The notes beneath the pieces are model-generated. The model was not told where the DNA came from. It saw nothing but the letters and a program-made list of their open reading frames with translations, and made no database searches. A stretch of 43,387 bases of DNA, from the NCBI GenBank assembly GCA_021784785.1, contig JAJYHJ010000081.1, forward strand, positions 1 to 43,387. Direction: 5' to 3'. This stretch comes from Actinomycetes bacterium. Its GTDB lineage: Bacteria; Actinomycetota; Acidimicrobiia; Acidimicrobiales; Acidimicrobiaceae. The translations under genes were made by a program, and so were the position numbers. Shown here piece by piece: positions 40,923 through 43,387 of this stretch (positions are counted from its first letter, which is position 1; each line of letters begins with the position of its first letter).

Positions 40923-40945
40923 AGCATCTTTCTCCTTCCATGAGA

Positions 40946-41350
40946 TCACAAAGCTCCTGATCTGTCTAACGGATAGTAGCGCATCTTCACGGTGCCCACG
41001 ATCAAATCTAACGGCACAGGGCCAAAGTGCCTCGAGTCGGTCGATGAATTAGAGTTGTCTCCTAAAACAAATGCCTCGATATCTGATAGGCTCTCTACAC
41101 GCTTGGTTAACAACCTTGATGTATCCCTAGGGTCTTTCACAACTACCACATCTCCCGCCCTAAACCTCTTGCCCTTACGGACCAATACCCTATCACCAGG
41201 AGCTAAATTAGGTAACATAGAATCTCCCACGACTTCATAGCGCATATACATTCGACTAACGCCGAACAGCACTACTGAAGGTGGGAACAACAACACCGAA
41301 AGCAGTCCGACCTTTGTCACTTTACGTTTTTTGATCCCTTTGGACTCCAC
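40946..41350 (-). CDS. sodX: Nickel-type superoxide dismutase maturation protease (S24/S26 family)
   Basis: A 134-aa membrane-anchored signal-peptidase-like protein. A helix near residues 13-33 precedes VVGDSMLPNLAPGDRVLV (catalytic Ser), DTSRLLTKRVES (catalytic Lys) and LGDNSNSSTDSRHFGPVP, the last being the mark of Ni-SOD proteases. SodX removes the N-terminal leader of SodN so that His1 of the nickel hook is exposed. It is divergent from sodN with 97 nt between. GTG start lacks a good Shine-Dalgarno. First gene of the sodX-rsiG-mshA run. Confidence 0.91.
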   Translation of the reverse strand: MESKGIKKRKVTKVGLLSVLLFPPSVVLFGVSRMYMRYEVVGDSMLPNLAPGDRVLVRKGKRFRAGDVVVVKDPRDTSRLLTKRVESLSDIEAFVLGDNSNSSTDSRHFGPVPLDLIVGTVKMRYYPLDRSGAL

Positions 41351-41447
41351 GTATTAGAAACTACCGTCCGTCACACGATGGCAGACGCTTCTATTAAGCT
41401 AATGTTATCTTTAAACAAAAGAACACTACGAAGTACAAGGAGAGCCA

Positions 41448-41864
41448 ATGAATGTCATAACTAGGGTACTCATCGCATTTGACAAAGTTTCTAAGCCTTC
41501 AAAAATCCATGCTCACTGTGACCTTCCATGTGGGATATACGATCCCGCGCAAGCGCGCATCGAAGCCCAAGCAGTGAAGGCAATAATGGAAAAGTTCAAT
41601 GCTTCCGACGATTCCGTTTTCAAAGAAAGAGCGGTTACGATTAAAGAAGAGCGGGCGGAGCTAGTCAAGCATCACCTTTGGATACTTTGGACAGACTATT
41701 TCAAGGCAGAACATCTAACAAAATATCCCCAACTCCACGAACTCTTCTGGAAGGCAACCAAGACAGCTGGAGAATCAAAGAAGACCAATGACGTAACGGT
41801 CGGCGATCGACTACTATCAGAGATAGATCAAATTGCTGAGATATTCTGGGAGACCAAGAAGTAG
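41448..41864 (+). CDS. sodN: Nickel-containing superoxide dismutase precursor
   Basis: A 138-aa enzyme converting superoxide to peroxide and oxygen. The nickel hook HCDLPCGIYDP starts at residue 23, after a 22-residue leader that SodX should cut before His; the hook supplies His1, Cys2 and Cys6. The rest is the four-helix body (ARIEAQAVKAIMEKF, KHHLWILWTDYFKAEHLTKY, LHELFWKATKTAGESKKT). ATG 41448 follows AAGGAG by 6 nt. Two hairpins lie downstream. No iron or manganese SOD gene is in the window. Confidence 0.96.
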   Translation: MNVITRVLIAFDKVSKPSKIHAHCDLPCGIYDPAQARIEAQAVKAIMEKFNASDDSVFKERAVTIKEERAELVKHHLWILWTDYFKAEHLTKYPQLHELFWKATKTAGESKKTNDVTVGDRLLSEIDQIAEIFWETKK

Positions 41865-41873
41865 TTCGCTTAT

Positions 41874-41930
41874 CAATGGTGGCGAGGCTTTAAAGGGTGG
41901 ACGACGTTATCCTCATAAGCCTCGCCATTG
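41874..41930 (+). terminator. Long-stem inverted repeat after sodN
   Basis: CAATGG plus CGAGGCTT (41874-41890, with a 3-nt bulge) pairs with AAGCCTCGCCATTG (41917-41930), giving 14 pairs around a 26-nt loop. It begins 9 nt past the sodN stop. No T-run follows, so it may end transcription only weakly or protect the mRNA 3' end. Confidence 0.5.
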
Positions 41931-41937
41931 CCATGTA

Positions 41938-41957
41938 ATGAGCGAATTATCGCTCAT
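41938..41957. repeat. Perfect short hairpin after sodN
   Basis: ATGAGCGA (41938-41945) and TCGCTCAT (41950-41957), 8 bp with a 4-nt loop. It is palindromic enough to serve as an operator for the NUDIX gene that starts about 100 nt on. Confidence 0.4.
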
Positions 41958-42059
41958 ACAGATGTAAGAAAACCCGACGCATCCCATCCAAGACACCATA
42001 AACCACCATGAATTGGGCAAAAGTAGCCGTCACCGTTCTCTCCTCAGATCAGAGGTTCA

Positions 42060-42476
42060 ATGTCCGTATCTGTGATGCTTCTAATCGTAACTGACGATAG
42101 ACGACTTCTCTTGCACCTTCGGGACGACAAAGTAGGAATCCTCCATCGGGGATGTTGGGCGGGCTTCGGAGGCGCCGTTGAAGACGGTGAATCCATCGAC
42201 GATGCACTTAGGCGTGAGATCCGCGAAGAAACCAGTCTCGAATTGGTGGACGCGCAGTTTTTGACAGAAGTAGTGGATCTTAAAGAGGAGGGTGGTCGTG
42301 GGGATAAAGTCATGATGTACTTCATGCGCGGTTCTATACAACAAGACGATATTGACCTTCAAGAACGTGCCGGAGTGGGCGTGTTCTCCCTGGAAGAGCT
42401 GGCCGCGATGAAGGTGAGTCCGTTCGTGCGTCGCGTCCTTGCTGAGCACGGGCAGCATCTGTTGTCTGGCTTTTAA
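42060..42476 (+). CDS. NUDIX hydrolase
   Basis: A 138-aa pyrophosphohydrolase. The Nudix box at about residues 38-60 reads G-x5-E-x7-REIREETSL (GAVEDGE, then SIDDALRREIREETSLEL); the usual Gly near the end of the box is Ser. The three catalytic Glu positions of REIREE are kept. CWAGFGGAVEDGE and HLRDDKVGILHRG resemble the 8-oxo-dGTP/MutT-like group, but the substrate is unknown. ATG 42060 lies 4 nt after AGAGG. It converges with hutG, 32 nt apart. Confidence 0.9.
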   Translation: MSVSVMLLIVTDDRRLLLHLRDDKVGILHRGCWAGFGGAVEDGESIDDALRREIREETSLELVDAQFLTEVVDLKEEGGRGDKVMMYFMRGSIQQDDIDLQERAGVGVFSLEELAAMKVSPFVRRVLAEHGQHLLSGF

Positions 42477-42508
42477 CTCAACTTTCCAGGATTTAGTCCC
42501 GATACGCG

Positions 42509-43387
42509 CTATCCAAAAAGTGCTGCAAAGACCAGACGAGCGGCCGCTCGTTCTCCAACCATGCCAATATCATAGCAGGGAGCAAACTCTGCAAAATCTA
42601 TGGCAAGAACCTTACCACAGTCGATCAGAGTAGCTAATGTTTCTTCAACAACCCCCAACGGCACACCTAGAGATGCGGGAGCAGAGACCGCTGGCATCAA
42701 GTATCCGGGCAAGGAGTCAAAGTCTACGCTCAGGTATATGTAGTCAAAGTTCTCCACAATCTCGTCTAGGAATGACTTAGGAACGCTTTGCACCTCTGAG
42801 TCAAGCAGATAGCACACCTTATAAAGCCTGGCGCGTTCAAACAAAGCTAGCGTATTTGAAACCTTGGAGATACCGATCACGAAGTAGGACACATTAAGTC
42901 CAAGAACATCTGCAAAATCAAGAATTTGCGCGAATGGAGTACCAGATGTTGATCTTGCCCCACCTCTAATATCAAAATGGGCATCGATATTCACTACTGC
43001 GATTTTCCTTCGTTTTGGAATTTTCATCCGCGCCAAACTTTGCGTCACTCCAAGAAAGGTACCAAATGCGACTTCGTGGCCTCCTCCCACAACCACGGCT
43101 CGATGCCCACGTGACGTTATATCAGCAATCACATCCCCAAGACTCCGTTGGGCTTCTTCCAACCTTTCATCTTCGCAGACTATATCTCCTGCGTCGTAGA
43201 CCACTCGAACAGAGTCGACGCCCAAGTTTGCAATCGATCGACGAATAGCAATCGGTCCATCTTGAGCTCCTAGCCGCCCTTGATTCCTTCTTACTCCTTC
43301 ATCGCTACGAAATCCTATTAGAACTCTCGAAAGTTCAACATTGTCACCCGAAAATGGTTTTACTAATTGATGCACTCGAAGTGCCAG
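42509..43387 (-). CDS. hutG: Formimidoylglutamase (arginase/agmatinase family), 5' end beyond window
   Basis: A metal-dependent hydrolase splitting N-formimidoyl-glutamate in histidine degradation. Manganese motifs GGGHEVAFG, VVNIDAHFDIR and VDFDSLPGY (D-x-D) are seen, and RSTSGTPFAQILDF and PAVSAPASLGVPLG are typical of HutG rather than arginase or agmatinase. GTG 43375 could start it, but the frame stays open to the edge (reading LALRVHQLVKP), and HutG proteins have a preceding segment ending ALR-x-x-Q. I therefore call it 5'-truncated, with 292 residues visible. Other hut genes would be outside the window. Confidence 0.88.
   Translation of the reverse strand: MALRVHQLVKPFSGDNVELSRVLIGFRSDEGVRRNQGRLGAQDGPIAIRRSIANLGVDSVRVVYDAGDIVCEDERLEEAQRSLGDVIADITSRGHRAVVVGGGHEVAFGTFLGVTQSLARMKIPKRRKIAVVNIDAHFDIRGGARSTSGTPFAQILDFADVLGLNVSYFVIGISKVSNTLALFERARLYKVCYLLDSEVQSVPKSFLDEIVENFDYIYLSVDFDSLPGYLMPAVSAPASLGVPLGVVEETLATLIDCGKVLAIDFAEFAPCYDIGMVGERAAARLVFAALFG

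Noticed and set aside
40923-40949. GTG 40949 as the start of the RsiG-like gene
   Set aside because: AAGGAG sits 9 nt before ATG 40922 and would be inside the coding region of the longer form.

Overview
The window reads as a chromosomal stretch of a lower-GC actinobacterium. Evidence: a rpmG / tRNA-Trp / secE / nusG / rplK / rplA block, a mycothiol-type glycosyltransferase (MshA), a nickel superoxide dismutase with its maturation protease, an RsiG-type anti-sigma protein, an MptB-like polyprenol-phosphomannose mannosyltransferase, a MenJ-like reductase beside a full nuoA-N operon, and TANNNT boxes placed about 7 nt before start codons (leaderless transcripts). Placing it in the Acidimicrobiia is only an inference from this mix.

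Layout. 1-3301 (minus strand): translation block tRNA-Thr, tRNA-Met, rpmG, an ECF sigma factor, tRNA-Trp, secE, nusG, rplK, rplA (cut by the window edge). 3490-9919: a GNAT acetyltransferase, an MptB-like mannosyltransferase, tRNA-Tyr, a YajQ-family protein, a 975-aa fusion of a degenerate metallophosphoesterase with an MprF/LysX-type aminoacyl-phospholipid synthase, and a RidA-family protein. 9920-10667 has no recognisable gene. 10668-11615: a DMT (EamA) transporter. 11692-27012 (minus): a complete 14-gene complex I operon in the order nuoA to nuoN, with most junctions overlapping or nearly touching. A MenJ-like geranylgeranyl reductase-family flavoprotein (27212-28480) diverges from nuoA and meets hemL tail-to-tail.

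28464-35559 (minus): proC followed by the C5 tetrapyrrole genes hemA, hemC, a cobA/hemD fusion, hemB and hemL, which take glutamyl-tRNA to uroporphyrinogen III and on towards precorrin-2. 35560-35923 is a hairpin-rich gap. 35924-37843: a BcsA-like cellulose-synthase-type glycosyltransferase with a PilZ domain. 37844-39111 is gene-poor and holds the relic of a TnpB (IS200/IS605/IS1341-type) element abutting mshA. 39112-41350 (minus): sodX, rsiG-like and mshA as a probable operon, divergent from sodN (41448-41864). The window closes with a NUDIX hydrolase and hutG (5' end beyond the edge).

Three genes touch cyclic di-GMP biology: the PilZ-bearing synthase, the RsiG-like protein, and YajQ (a family with reported c-di-GMP binders). 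The most unusual items are the MPE-MprF fusion whose metal-binding motifs have all decayed, and the RsiG-like protein with one perfect and one half-lost c-di-GMP motif, placed between Ni-SOD maturation and mycothiol synthesis. Much of the rest is conserved housekeeping. No CRISPR array, prophage or intact insertion sequence was seen.
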